The notes: generated by a model from the letters alone, not told the origin. Positions 6,472 to 14,280 are shown, numbered from the stretch's first letter. The stretch: DNA of 63,009 nucleotides from Paludibacteraceae bacterium (GCA_017558065.1 JAFYWK010000039.1:1-63009); one strand, 5' to 3'. Made by a program: numbers and translations.

Positions 6472-7677
6472 ATGGCAACATTAAATTACAAGATTCTGCC
6501 AGCCCGCCGAAAAGCTTCGGGAAAGTTGGGCATTTATTTAGCATTGACGCACAAGAAGACGGTACGTTATATATCGACTGAGTTTGAAATAGACGATGAT
6601 TCTCAATTTGAGAATGGACGTGTATGCTACCGGAAGGATGCTTCTATCATGAACAAGCGCATGGCGTATGTGCTTTCTGAGTATAAATCGAAACTGGATA
6701 ATATTAACATCAAGGCTTTCTCTACTTGCGCTTCCTTGAAGGATGAGCTTCTTAAAACCCAACAAGAGGAAGAAAGCATGACGCTTGAAGAGTTGCTTTC
6801 TAGGCGGATAGATAGAATCCGTAAAGAAGGAAGGGAAAACTATGCAATTATGTACGAAAGAAGCAAGAAAGTGATTATGTCTATTATTGGTAATCCTGTA
6901 ATAGAATACTTGACACGTACGGATATAAACCTTCTGGTAACTAAAATGAAGGAGCGCGGGTACACTTCCGGCGGAATACACATGAAAATGGCTCACTTGA
7001 AAGCTGCAATCAACGAGGCTGTAGAAAACAGATGGGTAAGATATGAGCACGATCCATTTGCCGGTTTTAAACTTCCAAAGATTGGCGTCCGATTGATGGA
7101 CGTAACTGTAGAAGAGTTTCAAAAGATTAGAGACATGGAACTGGAGAGTAAAAGAGCAAAGTTTGCCAGGGATATGTTTTTGCTTTCATTTTATCTTGGC
7201 GGCATTAATCTGGTGGACTTGATGCAAGTGAATTTGAAAGGTGAAGAATTGTGCTACATCAGAACAAAAACAAAAAACAAAAAGACTGGTGATAAGTTTA
7301 CCACTTTCCGTATTCCGGAAGAAGCGCGTCCGATTATAGACAAGCACGCTCCAGGCGGGAAACTGGAATGGCCCGGGAAAAGAAAATATGAGATCGTAAA
7401 TTCTTATATAAACGGATGCTTCACGAAATTAAAGGAGGAAGCGGGAATCAAAGGGACGTTCTCTTACTATTCAGCACGAAAGACATTTGCACAGTTTGCA
7501 TTTATGATCGGTATTAAGACCGAAGTGATAGAGTATTGTGTAGGACAGACTGTAAAAAGTAACCGTCCTATTTATAGTTATGTGCGAGTGATCCAGCGCC
7601 AGGCTGATACGGCTATGAGAAAAGTTATTGACTACACGGTAAATCCTGATGCGTTTGATCTGTACGATGTGATCTGA
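6472..7677 (+). CDS. int: Tyrosine recombinase (phage integrase)
   Basis: 401 residues from the ATG at 6472 (MATLNYKILPARRKASGKLG); an in-frame extension to 6403 would run through the repeat sites and is unlikely to be coding. N-terminal arm-binding part, SAM-like core-binding domain (about residues 100-190), then the catalytic domain. Box II reads YSARKTFAQFA with the catalytic Arg, and the nucleophile region IYSYVRV supplies Tyr. Two canonical residues differ: the Arg-I region reads GGINLVDL, and the usual LGH is VGQ. I recall such variants from Bacteroides integrases. It would insert and excise the prophage. Confidence 0.9.
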   Translation: MATLNYKILPARRKASGKLGIYLALTHKKTVRYISTEFEIDDDSQFENGRVCYRKDASIMNKRMAYVLSEYKSKLDNINIKAFSTCASLKDELLKTQQEEESMTLEELLSRRIDRIRKEGRENYAIMYERSKKVIMSIIGNPVIEYLTRTDINLLVTKMKERGYTSGGIHMKMAHLKAAINEAVENRWVRYEHDPFAGFKLPKIGVRLMDVTVEEFQKIRDMELESKRAKFARDMFLLSFYLGGINLVDLMQVNLKGEELCYIRTKTKNKKTGDKFTTFRIPEEARPIIDKHAPGGKLEWPGKRKYEIVNSYINGCFTKLKEEAGIKGTFSYYSARKTFAQFAFMIGIKTEVIEYCVGQTVKSNRPIYSYVRVIQRQADTAMRKVIDYTVNPDAFDLYDVI

Positions 7678-7684
7678 TAAAGAA

Positions 7685-7708
7685 AGGGTGAAACATTGAT
7701 TTCACCCT
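7685..7708. terminator. Bidirectional hairpin between int and the radical SAM gene
   Basis: AGGGTGAAA and TTTCACCCT form a strong stem with a 6-nt loop, 8 nt after the int stop and 2 nt before the stop of the convergent minus gene. It can end transcription from both sides. Confidence 0.8.
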
Positions 7709-7709
7709 A

Positions 7710-8654
7710 CTATAGGAAATATTCTTTGCACTTAAACCCTTTGCGAGGCTCAAAATCTTCAAATTCGCACGTCCGGAACAAATGTTTTCTGTCGGTCCAT
7801 CGCGCCATATCCTTCTGCCATTGCGGGATAATCTGACTTTTGTTCCCGATATCCCGAAATGGTTGGCAATGCGGTAAATACCTGCTGGATCCTTTTTTCT
7901 TCCAATGGTTCACGCGGCTAAACGATTCATCAAAGTCATCAAGCAGGATACAATAAAAGAAATATTCCCCTTTGTATCCGTGTTTGTCGATCATCGCGCA
8001 CGCTTTTTCACATTCTTCAATCTGCTTTGGTGTGTCGCATCCGAAACGTATTTGCTGTATCCACTTCAAACGTGAAAGCATCTTTGCAATTTCATCCGTC
8101 ACTAATCTCGCGTCAAGCCCCTGATTAAAATCGACCTTGATCTTCTTCATTCGGCCTTCATTCATCTTTATGATTTTCTCGATCTGTTCTATTCCATGGT
8201 CACTAGCAAGAATGTTATTATCCATTAATATTAATTCATTTCTGCCGTCTATTGCTATTTCTTCAACATCCATATAAGGCTTGATATCTCCTTCCTTTTT
8301 GGGAACTATACACCATTTGCACTTATTAGGGCATCCTCTTGTCAAGAATCCGTAAGCGGTTTTATGTCCAATACTAGGATATATAGAATAGTCTAGTTTT
8401 ATATGTTCTATTTCTTCGGGAAGAGTAGAAGAAATGTCGTATCCGGTACCACCTTTACAAATTTGAGTAGTATTAGTCATGTATTGCCCGTAATCAGGTG
8501 TAAAAGAAAAGATCTTTGACATATATACAATGTCGTATTTGTCAAAAGGATTATACCATTCAACTAAGTCCCCTTTGCCTTTATGATAAGAAGATATTTT
8601 CATAAGAGCTAAGTTCGGGTAATTGCTATCTACTGCCAAAAGACCTATATTCAT
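7710..8654 (-). CDS. Radical SAM enzyme
   Basis: 314 residues. The [4Fe-4S] motif is canonical CX3CX2C: TRGCPNKCKWCIVPKKEG at about residues 105-120. The N-terminus (MNIGLLAVDSNYPNLAL) resembles the Rossmann-like part of B12-binding-type radical SAM proteins, but I see no cobalamin DxHxxG motif. The C-terminal part is Lys/Arg/Cys-rich. I recall phage-borne homologues from Bacteroides prophages, with unknown substrate; nucleic-acid or peptide modification is possible. It is the last gene of the minus accessory operon and could be a lysogenic conversion gene. Confidence 0.85.
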   Translation of the reverse strand: MNIGLLAVDSNYPNLALMKISSYHKGKGDLVEWYNPFDKYDIVYMSKIFSFTPDYGQYMTNTTQICKGGTGYDISSTLPEEIEHIKLDYSIYPSIGHKTAYGFLTRGCPNKCKWCIVPKKEGDIKPYMDVEEIAIDGRNELILMDNNILASDHGIEQIEKIIKMNEGRMKKIKVDFNQGLDARLVTDEIAKMLSRLKWIQQIRFGCDTPKQIEECEKACAMIDKHGYKGEYFFYCILLDDFDESFSRVNHWKKKGSSRYLPHCQPFRDIGNKSQIIPQWQKDMARWTDRKHLFRTCEFEDFEPRKGFKCKEYFL

Positions 8655-8663
8655 AATATATTA

Positions 8664-8810
8664 TTATTTGTTTTTATCGTTAAAATCTACACTCGCGTCT
8701 AACAAGAATAGCAGGATAATCCACCATCCTGAATTTGTATGATAAATTGTATAACATACAGCAAGTGTAAGACACAGTATAATCATTACTAACGCTGTTG
8801 TTGGTTTCAT
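8664..8810 (-). CDS. 48-residue membrane protein
   Basis: The ATG at 8810 lies 3 nt after the stop of the upstream gene. Sequence: MKPTTALVMIILCLTLAVCY, a short loop, then a second hydrophobic stretch WWIILLFLLDASVDF and a charged tail. Two membrane spans are likely. Function unknown; spacing within the operon supports expression. Confidence 0.55.
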   Translation of the reverse strand: MKPTTALVMIILCLTLAVCYTIYHTNSGWWIILLFLLDASVDFNDKNK

Positions 8811-8812
8811 AA

Positions 8813-9103
8813 TTAATGATAATATCGTTTATAACCTTTTTCGTCTACAACTAAGATTTCTCCCCATTTGTATGATGTTTCTTTATACCATTCTTGCTGA
8901 TGACTGCTTCTATATTTAAAATGACGGTAATGCCATTTCATATAACGTTCAATAGCATGTATTGGAGTACTGGCCTTTATTTCTTTAAACTCCCATTCAT
9001 ACCGGTAAAAGAAGTCCCCAAACGCACCACAACTTGTAATAATGCGAAAAGTCTTAAAGGATTGTACTTGTTTCCTTAACTTCCTGATATGTCTTGCTTT
9101 CAT
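8813..9103 (-). CDS. Hypothetical basic aromatic-rich protein
   Basis: 96 residues, very rich in Tyr, His, Lys and Arg (MKARHIRKLRKQVQSFKTFR; later HAIERYMKWHYRHFKYR). Its start at 9103 overlaps the stop of the MazG-like gene as ATGA. No family beyond small Bacteroides phage hypotheticals. The basic charge would allow nucleic-acid binding, but this is speculative. Confidence 0.65.
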   Translation of the reverse strand: MKARHIRKLRKQVQSFKTFRIITSCGAFGDFFYRYEWEFKEIKASTPIHAIERYMKWHYRHFKYRSSHQQEWYKETSYKWGEILVVDEKGYKRYYH

Positions 9104-9390
9104 TTTCTATTCTGGTTAAATTCAAGTTTCTTTGTTATGATCGCTTCTACATCTACATTTCTACGGTGTAGTTCCGTAAGGCATGTGATAAGAATGTCTG
9201 CCAGTTCTTCCTGGGCTTCGGTGTATTCAGGTATGTGTTCGGATGGTTCTGTTTCACTTGCTCTATCAAACTCACTAAGCTCGTTTCTTATGCCCCACCA
9301 TGAAAGCAAGTGTGATACATCATATCCTACCTTACCTCTTTTCTTTGCGTTTTCAGCACAAAGTGCTGCTATATTGTTTAAGTTTATCAT
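9100..9390 (-). CDS. MazG-like nucleotide pyrophosphohydrolase
   Basis: 96 residues. All-helical pattern with the acidic helix EAQEELADILITCLTELHRR, in which EExxD is the metal-binding signature of MazG/all-alpha NTP pyrophosphatases, plus the earlier NELSEFDRA helix. It is shorter than classical MazG and corresponds to the single-domain phage type. Likely hydrolyses non-canonical or regulatory nucleotides. ATGA overlaps on both sides place it firmly in the operon. Confidence 0.7.
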   Translation of the reverse strand: MINLNNIAALCAENAKKRGKVGYDVSHLLSWWGIRNELSEFDRASETEPSEHIPEYTEAQEELADILITCLTELHRRNVDVEAIITKKLEFNQNRK

Positions 9391-9605
9391 TCTTCTTCCT
9401 CCTTAACTATTTCTAATCTTACTTTCTGTGGACTATTCTCAAAGGTTACTTCGGGAAGTAAATGACTGTTTAATTCATATTCTTCTGACCACTCACCGTT
9501 CGGCTTAATGCAACAGGTAAATCTTCCCGAAATTTTATTTTTACATGGCTCATAATTATATAGATATAAACCACCATCTTTATCTCTAGCTATCCAAAGT
9601 TTCAT
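9387..9605 (-). CDS. Small hypothetical protein
   Basis: 72 residues, MKLWIARDKDGGLYLYNYEP, beta-rich with an acidic tail ending EIVKEEEE. Two Cys in FTCCIKPNG. I recall close relatives from Bacteroides phages, always short and uncharacterised. The stop overlaps the MazG-like start as ATGA. Confidence 0.7.
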   Translation of the reverse strand: MKLWIARDKDGGLYLYNYEPCKNKISGRFTCCIKPNGEWSEEYELNSHLLPEVTFENSPQKVRLEIVKEEEE

Positions 9606-9617
9606 AAACAGTCCTCC

Positions 9618-9896
9618 TTATTTTTTACGGTGTGTTTTCTTGTTCTTATTCTTCTTCCTACGTTTGAGCACTTCCTTTGCGACTTGTTCCATTGGTTTTG
9701 CGTGGTTTTTCTTTTCTGTGATTAAACTCTGTTCTGGTGGTAGTACTATAGGTCGGTTATAAAACGGAATATCCTTCCATTCATTTTCAACCTTCATTTT
9801 TGAAGCTTCTATATCTATGAGGTATTCTTCTTTTAATATTTCTAATTCATGCTGTGGTAAAGCCCCGAGCATTGACATTATCTGCTTTCTGTTCAT
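9618..9896 (-). CDS. Hypothetical protein with basic tail
   Basis: 92 residues. The N-terminal half is helical (MNRKQIMSMLGALPQHELEI). The C-terminus is a run of Lys/Arg (KEVLKRRKKNKNKKTHRKK), suggesting nucleic-acid contact. Its start at 9896 overlaps the stop of the upstream gene as ATGA. Confidence 0.65.
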   Translation of the reverse strand: MNRKQIMSMLGALPQHELEILKEEYLIDIEASKMKVENEWKDIPFYNRPIVLPPEQSLITEKKNHAKPMEQVAKEVLKRRKKNKNKKTHRKK

Positions 9897-10093
9897 TCTG
9901 TTTCCTCCTTCATTTCATACCACTCACAATCATAAGACCACGCGATACTCCACCAATACAAATCCGGTTCCACTCCATCCTCGAAGACGAAACGACGACC
10001 GTCAAACATTATCCATTCGTCATGGAAATACTGGCAGGTTATTTTCTTATCAGGATTACTAAGCATCCATGCTCTTGCTTCTTTTAATGTCAT
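9893..10093 (-). CDS. Small acidic, Trp-rich hypothetical protein
   Basis: 66 residues from the ATG at 10093 (MTLKEARAWMLSNPDKKITC), preceded by a clear GGAGG, which decides this start over an upstream alternative at 10111. Ends DCEWYEMKEETE. The start overlaps the TGA of the upstream gene as ATGA. The fold is probably a small alpha/beta domain; function unknown. Confidence 0.65.
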   Translation of the reverse strand: MTLKEARAWMLSNPDKKITCQYFHDEWIMFDGRRFVFEDGVEPDLYWWSIAWSYDCEWYEMKEETE

Positions 10094-10503
10094 AGAGGTT
10101 CCTCCTTGCAATTTATATTCTTGAGAGCTTCAACTAGCTTTTCGGCTATTTTTACAGACACTTCTGCAAGAGTAGTTTCGTTTCTTACTGCATTAACTGG
10201 GCTAGCGCATATACCTTGCATAGCAGCAATAGCCGCTTGGATTCGTACTTGCTCCCAGTTGCTGGCTTCTTTTGAATGCTTTTTTAAGAATACGTCGTAA
10301 TAACCATCAAAGTAAGCCTTTGAGACACTTATAATGTCGTATCCTGCTTTCTTTGCGTCTTGCGCAAACAAGGTGTAAAAACCGTCTACGATACATATAT
10401 TCGCATCTTCTAAATTTCTTAAGACTATATCCTTTAATACACTAAGGTGATATTCGTATTTAACTAGATCTTTATCTGATAAGCATTCTTTGTAGTCGCT
10501 CAT
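10090..10503 (-). CDS. Hypothetical protein
   Basis: 137 residues from the ATG at 10503 (MSDYKECLSDKDLVKYEYHL); the longer reading from 10527 would enter a small hairpin. Mostly helical, with HSKEASNWEQVRIQAAIAAM in the middle and a helical C-terminus (KIAEKLVEALKNINCKEEPL). No signal or membrane segment. Family not recognised. Confidence 0.65.
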   Translation of the reverse strand: MSDYKECLSDKDLVKYEYHLSVLKDIVLRNLEDANICIVDGFYTLFAQDAKKAGYDIISVSKAYFDGYYDVFLKKHSKEASNWEQVRIQAAIAAMQGICASPVNAVRNETTLAEVSVKIAEKLVEALKNINCKEEPL

Positions 10504-10545
10504 AGTTATAGGTATTAAGGGCGACACGTGGCCGCCCTGGGTTAG

Positions 10546-10968
10546 TTAATCGCATGCACAGTTCGCTAATTCTCCACAAGGTTGAGAAGATAATATCAAC
10601 CTGATTCTTTCTTCCAGGATAGAATTATAAGAAGTCATTGAGCCTAATTGTCTTTCCATGCAAATGCGTTGTGCCGGTTCCAAAGAATTGAACTTTTCTG
10701 TGTACATGAAAGACTTTAATGATTTGATTCTTTCATTTAATTCTTCTAGTTCAATAAACAATCTGTTTACAAATGTTTCCGCGCATCGGTTTGATTCTTC
10801 AAACTGCTTTTTCGGGCACCAGGAATGATATCCGTCCGGATAAAGGACGTGATAACCTTGGCGCCATTCATGGTTGTCTTCGTTAGGACGTGCATAGCCC
10901 AACTCTACTGCTTGTAATTCGTCCATTGGCTCTGCCAGGACTTCTTTTCTTGAAATGTACTTTTCCAT
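10546..10968 (-). CDS. crAss001_48-related small phage protein
   Basis: 140 residues. The central motif GYHVLYPDGYHSWCPKKQFE and the C-terminal helical pair (VNRLFIELEELNERIKSLKS, then QLGSMTSYNSILEERIRLIL) match a small-protein family I recall from Bacteroides phages as crAss001_48-related. Naming is from memory. Function unknown; probably an early accessory protein. Confidence 0.7.
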   Translation of the reverse strand: MEKYISRKEVLAEPMDELQAVELGYARPNEDNHEWRQGYHVLYPDGYHSWCPKKQFEESNRCAETFVNRLFIELEELNERIKSLKSFMYTEKFNSLEPAQRICMERQLGSMTSYNSILEERIRLILSSQPCGELANCACD

Positions 10969-10970
10969 AA

Positions 10971-11174
10971 TTACTGTTTTAATGAGGATTTAAATTTATA
11001 TGCAACTTTTTGTACTGTTTTTTTATTTACTTTGTAATAAAGGGAAACGACTGCTATCATATTCAGTTTTCTGGATAACTTTATAGTCGATCCGTCGGAC
11101 CTGGTAAACTCCACCTTTAAGGTTTTAGCATTCCTCTTCCTTTTAATCCTGGTATATCTCTTTCCTAACAACAT
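10971..11174 (-). CDS. Small basic hypothetical protein
   Basis: 67 residues, starting MLLGKRYTRIKRKRNAKTLK, strongly positive (about a quarter Lys/Arg). Could bind nucleic acid; no recognised motif. It ends 2 nt before the crAss001_48-like gene starts. Confidence 0.55.
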   Translation of the reverse strand: MLLGKRYTRIKRKRNAKTLKVEFTRSDGSTIKLSRKLNMIAVVSLYYKVNKKTVQKVAYKFKSSLKQ

Positions 11175-11176
11175 TG

Positions 11177-11329
11177 TTACTTGAATAAAGGTTTGATCTT
11201 GACAAAATAGGCTTTATGATAGCCCATGTTTCTTACTTTCTTTTTTGCTTCGATAATAGAAGTGGCATTAATATCCAATGTGTATGGATAGATGTTAATG
11301 TCGAATACGTATGTCTTTATTCTGTTCAT
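11177..11329 (-). CDS. 50-residue hypothetical protein
   Basis: Sequence begins MNRIKTYVFDINIYPYTLDI and ends YHKAYFVKIKPLFK. The pattern of a strand, IEAKKKVRNMG helix and strand suggests a small alpha/beta fold, similar in style to minimal phage proteins of this type. It ends 2 nt before the next gene. Codon use and spacing support it being real. Confidence 0.6.
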   Translation of the reverse strand: MNRIKTYVFDINIYPYTLDINATSIIEAKKKVRNMGYHKAYFVKIKPLFK

Positions 11330-11344
11330 AGTATAGATACAAGT

Positions 11345-11443
11345 TTATGAGTAATAAATTTCCGGTGTATTGATGTCTTTTGCTATTATAGGCAATTCTT
11401 GAAGGTGTACAAAAAGTTGCCAGGGTACGATGAAGTTGTTCAT
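11345..11443 (-). CDS. 32-residue coupled microprotein
   Basis: The ATG at 11443 overlaps the TGA of the upstream gene as ATGA. The frame gives MNNFIVPWQLFVHLQELPII and then KDINTPEIYYS before TAA. It is too small to assign, but the coupling is the same as for its neighbours. Confidence 0.4.
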   Translation of the reverse strand: MNNFIVPWQLFVHLQELPIIAKDINTPEIYYS

Positions 11444-11781
11444 TGTTTGCTAAGTTTTAGGGTTCTATATGATTCCATTATTTTTTTTACTTCCTGTTCC
11501 AATTCTTCTGGATCAATTTTTTCTCTTGATGAAAATTCGGTCTTGATTTTATATCCGTTTATTACGGTACCTGTGACTCCAGATGCTTCTACCTGGATCA
11601 GCTCTTTGCCTGTTTCGGAATCGGTATGGATCCATATATAATATAGAAGTCTGGCTGAATGATTTTGTTCACGGTTTATATTTTTATACCACTTCCGAGT
11701 AGCGGCTATGGGAGTGGTGTCGCATGAATATCCCAAGAGTTTCAACCGGGCTTCCAGTTTTACAAGTTCTTCCCTTTTCAT
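11440..11781 (-). CDS. Hypothetical protein
   Basis: 113 residues from the ATG at 11781 (MKREELVKLEARLKLLGYSC). The central part is beta-rich (LLYYIWIHTDSETGKELIQV), flanked by helices, and the C-terminus is helical (EELEQEVKKIMESYRTLKL). Family not recognised. Its first 98 nt overlap, in another frame, the end of the zinc-finger gene. Confidence 0.6.
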   Translation of the reverse strand: MKREELVKLEARLKLLGYSCDTTPIAATRKWYKNINREQNHSARLLYYIWIHTDSETGKELIQVEASGVTGTVINGYKIKTEFSSREKIDPEELEQEVKKIMESYRTLKLSKQ

Positions 11782-12106
11782 GTTCAAATATTTTCTTTTT
11801 ATACATTAATCTTCTATCATAGGACGTACATAGCTTGCAGCGTGCCGTCCGGTATGTGTATGTTTCTCCGTTTCGATGGATCCTCCGGAGATAGAACATG
11901 GAAATGTTGAGTTCACGTCCGCAATGCGGGCAGATCTTCTTTCCTGGTTCTACATAGTTCAATGTCTTAGCCTTTCTCCGGACAAGCGTGCATCCAGCGC
12001 ATTCAGACAAACGGCCTTTATATCTCCGGCACTTGCTAAGAGAGTGAATCCCGCAAAGTGCCATGTTTCTGCAATCAAACCTTGGTTCCTGGTGGAAGGT
12101 ATTCAT
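11684..12106 (-). CDS. Small zinc-binding (Cys-rich) protein
   Basis: 140 residues with several CxxC or CxC-type pairs: FDCRNMALCGIH, SECAGC, KICPHCGREL and TARCKLC, compatible with two zinc ribbons. The ICPHCGRELNISMFY block with RTARCKLC resembles the zinc ribbon seen near HNH proteins, which would suggest DNA binding. The last ~33 residues are encoded in the overlap with the next gene and look less conserved, so the original stop may have been lost. Confidence 0.65.
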   Translation of the reverse strand: MNTFHQEPRFDCRNMALCGIHSLSKCRRYKGRLSECAGCTLVRRKAKTLNYVEPGKKICPHCGRELNISMFYLRRIHRNGETYTYRTARCKLCTSYDRRLMYKKKIFEHEKGRTCKTGSPVETLGIFMRHHSHSRYSEVV

Positions 12107-12309
12107 GGTTCTTTTTCATTATCTTTCTTTAACTCTTCCTGCATCAGACGTGCACCAAGGATGATGCTTTCCTTTATCATCGTATAGGCAGCCGTCTGGG
12201 CAGTCCCTACGGTTATATTGTTAGTGCACTGATAGGCGTACTGAGCTGCCTTCTTAACAACCGCTTCTTCTGCCCTGGCAATCATGTCTTCTAACCGACC
12301 TTTTCCCAT
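12103..12309 (-). CDS. Small helical hypothetical protein
   Basis: 68 residues from the ATG at 12309 (MGKGRLEDMIARAEEAVVKK), Ala-rich helices and an acidic-basic tail (EELKKDNEKEP). The start lies inside the end of the DUF3127 gene and the stop overlaps the zinc-protein start as ATGA. Unknown function. Confidence 0.55.
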   Translation of the reverse strand: MGKGRLEDMIARAEEAVVKKAAQYAYQCTNNITVGTAQTAAYTMIKESIILGARLMQEELKKDNEKEP

Positions 12310-12575
12310 TGTACCAAGCTTACATCGTTGAACCATTTGCCGTTGTATTGGCGGGCTACAATCCTCAAACCTACCTTTACAACGTCTCCGACACTGATTG
12401 GGTTCTGTATAGGGCCGTCAAAACTACTCATGGAGAACTTAACACTATGAACGTACTGTGAACCGCTGTCCAATTCGATAAGATATTCGCGGGTTTCAAA
12501 GTCTTTTCCTGATTTGGTCTGCCCGTAACGCTGGTCGAGAAGACTTACGATTTTTCCTGTTGCTTGAATATACAT
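12291..12575 (-). CDS. DUF3127 OB-fold protein, probable single-stranded-DNA binder
   Basis: 94 residues from the ATG at 12575 (MYIQATGKIVSLLDQRYGQT). The DUF3127 pattern is clear: GKDFETREYLIE, then YVHSVKFSMSSFDG, and a final VGDVVKVGLRIVARQYNGKW segment. The family is an SSB-like OB fold found in Bacteroidetes genomes and phages. Likely binds ssDNA during phage replication. Confidence 0.75.
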   Translation of the reverse strand: MYIQATGKIVSLLDQRYGQTKSGKDFETREYLIELDSGSQYVHSVKFSMSSFDGPIQNPISVGDVVKVGLRIVARQYNGKWFNDVSLVQWEKVG

Positions 12576-12594
12576 GATATGTCTTTTTATAAGT

Positions 12595-13107
12595 TTATAA
12601 TTCAGGTTCCTTGGTAATGACAATGACTGTCTTTGCTCTACGATCATAACGGACTTGCGGCAAGGGCAACATGGTGCGTGCGTACTCCTTCGATTCCGGA
12701 TCCTGTATGAAGTATTTGGAAAACTCTATGGATGCCTCTTCGCGGCTTGTTGAGATAATACCAACGACATGATCTGCATTCAGGCGGAAATAGAAGTATT
12801 CCATACCGCAATTCATCAGCGTAATCTTGAAATCGCTGTACGCCTTCGCCGAGAGCTGTCCTACCGGTACGGAATAGGCTGCCACTGATTGAGAGAGAGG
12901 CATACCGGTATTCACTTGCGAGAAGTGAATAACTTCCGAATCTTCGGGATAGAAAAGAAAACGGGTGGTATATGATCCAGTGCCTCCTGAACTAGCGGAA
13001 ACAATGGAGTTGTTGATATACTTGCCTACGCTTGATCCTTCTTCCTTAATTTTGTTGAGGATCTCCTGGACTTCGGGGGTAGGTCTGAACGTTATGATTT
13101 CTGCCAT
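12595..13107 (-). CDS. Hypothetical protein
   Basis: 170 residues. The N-terminus (MAEIITFRPTPEVQEILNKI, then SSVGKYINNSIV) looks like a ribbon-helix-helix DNA-binding segment. The rest is an alpha/beta domain (KITLMNCGMEYFYFRLNADH). First gene behind a 94-bp gap that holds the palindrome TGTATT-AC-AATACA. Possibly an early DNA-binding protein; unassigned. Confidence 0.6.
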   Translation of the reverse strand: MAEIITFRPTPEVQEILNKIKEEGSSVGKYINNSIVSASSGGTGSYTTRFLFYPEDSEVIHFSQVNTGMPLSQSVAAYSVPVGQLSAKAYSDFKITLMNCGMEYFYFRLNADHVVGIISTSREEASIEFSKYFIQDPESKEYARTMLPLPQVRYDRRAKTVIVITKEPEL

Positions 13108-13201
13108 ATTTCTGTATTACATTTATTACATGGCACGAAAGTATTCATGTATTGTAATACAAGCATAAAGAGGATATGAAAACATAGGGGAAAGTTGTAC
13201 G

Positions 13202-13705
13202 CTACTCTTCTTCCTCTTCTTCTGTAGGATCCGGCTTGCCATGGTAAGCGGCGTTGAGCTTTGCGATACGCTCTTCTGCATTGAGGTTGCGCGGTTCCTT
13301 GTCCTTGACTTCGACGGTAGCGAGCTTAGGCATGGAGTATGGCATGATACGGGAAATGGCCAGGATCTTGTCTCCCGGCTCGTCTATCTGCTCAATAAGT
13401 GTTCCCAGGTCTTCCAGGAACGGTTGCAACTGGCTTAGGATGGTTTCACGGCAATACTTCATCTGATTGCGCTTGCGGGAAGCATTTGCCATGGGCTTGT
13501 GGCCTTTCTTGAATCGGCCCGTAACAGGATCATGCGTTTCTGGAGTTGCCGTTTCGGCTACGGGTGTAAGGAGGCTTTCGGGTGCGTGCATGTACGCCCC
13601 GTTGTCAAGCTTCACGGATATCATATTGTCCGCTCCCTGGGCAACTACCTTGCCGAAGAGATTCGAGCCCTTGATCTTAACTGCATCCCCTTTGTTAAAC
13701 TCCAT
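13202..13705 (-). CDS. SH3-like/DUF5681-like protein, possible small terminase
   Basis: 167 residues from the ATG at 13705 (MEFNKGDAVKIKGSNLFGKV). An SH3-like N-terminal barrel is followed by DPVTGRFKKGHKPMAN, similar to the DUF5681 motif often met near small terminase subunits, then a helical part (CRETILSQLQPFLEDLGTLI) and a poly-Glu tail. A copy of the late element 13781-13768 points at this gene, 62 nt upstream, which suggests late expression. A packaging role is inference; the gene at 44850 is the rival TerS candidate. Confidence 0.55.
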   Translation of the reverse strand: MEFNKGDAVKIKGSNLFGKVVAQGADNMISVKLDNGAYMHAPESLLTPVAETATPETHDPVTGRFKKGHKPMANASRKRNQMKYCRETILSQLQPFLEDLGTLIEQIDEPGDKILAISRIMPYSMPKLATVEVKDKEPRNLNAEERIAKLNAAYHGKPDPTEEEEEE

Positions 13706-13767
13706 AATAAATGATTGGCATGTTATGGTTGGCAGGCGAAAGTAAAGGATTACGTTTGCTGTGCAAT

Positions 13768-13781
13768 CATAACTTGCCAAA
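13768..13781 (-). promoter_or_regulatory. Late element copy A (TTTGGCAAGTTATG)
   Basis: Minus-strand TTTGGCAAGTTATG in the divergent intergenic space between 13705 (-) and 13815 (+), 62 nt from the minus start codon. It is one of six copies of TTTSGCAAGWTATG at the heads of late units. Only one copy is here, so it may serve both directions or only the minus gene. Confidence 0.65.
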
Positions 13782-13814
13782 ACTATGTCTAATCTTTAAC
13801 GTTTATCTATATAC

Positions 13815-14276
13815 ATGGGGTTATTAAGTGCTATATTCGGAGGCGGCGGTGCCTATAAGAAAAGCATCCGGGATCTTGAAGGAGCCAGAGACAAGGAACT
13901 GGCTTACTGGAACCGTCTGGCTTACAGTGATCCATTGCAGAGCAGTGAGAACCAGGCGGCGCTCCGCCAGGCTCGCGAGCTTCTGAAATCGAACACGCAG
14001 CGTGCAGTGGCCAGTGCGGCCGTTACCGGTGCGACTGATGAAAGCGTGGCCTTACAGAAGGCAGCTGCCAACGAGGCACTGGAAGATATTACGGCCGACA
14101 TTGCGGCGGGAAGTACGCAGTTCAAGAACAATGCCATGCAGAACTACCTGGCAGCAAACAGGAACTATACGGATGCCATCAACAATGTGCGCATCAAGAA
14201 AGCGGAAAGCGAGGCGCAAGCCATGCAAGGTCTAATCAATGCCGGTACCAGTCTGGGTACTGCTTTCATAAAGTGA
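13815..14276 (+). CDS. Probable internal virion/ejection protein
   Basis: 153 residues. Starts MGLLSAIFGGGGAYKKSIRD, a small hydrophobic Gly-rich N-terminus, then a long Ala-rich amphipathic helix (SNTQRAVASAAVTGATDESV; AANEALEDITADIAAGSTQF). This pattern is typical of podovirus internal-core or ejection proteins that enter membranes. It is followed 4 nt later by another coiled-coil protein and then the giant polyvalent gene, as in ejection modules. Confidence 0.65.
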   Translation: MGLLSAIFGGGGAYKKSIRDLEGARDKELAYWNRLAYSDPLQSSENQAALRQARELLKSNTQRAVASAAVTGATDESVALQKAAANEALEDITADIAAGSTQFKNNAMQNYLAANRNYTDAINNVRIKKAESEAQAMQGLINAGTSLGTAFIK

Positions 14277-14280
14277 CGGT

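Noticed and set aside
10522-10545. AGGGCG/CGCCCT hairpin as terminator between two minus genes
   Set aside because: There is no T-run on the minus strand after the stem and the genes on both sides appear co-transcribed; at most a weak RNA structure.
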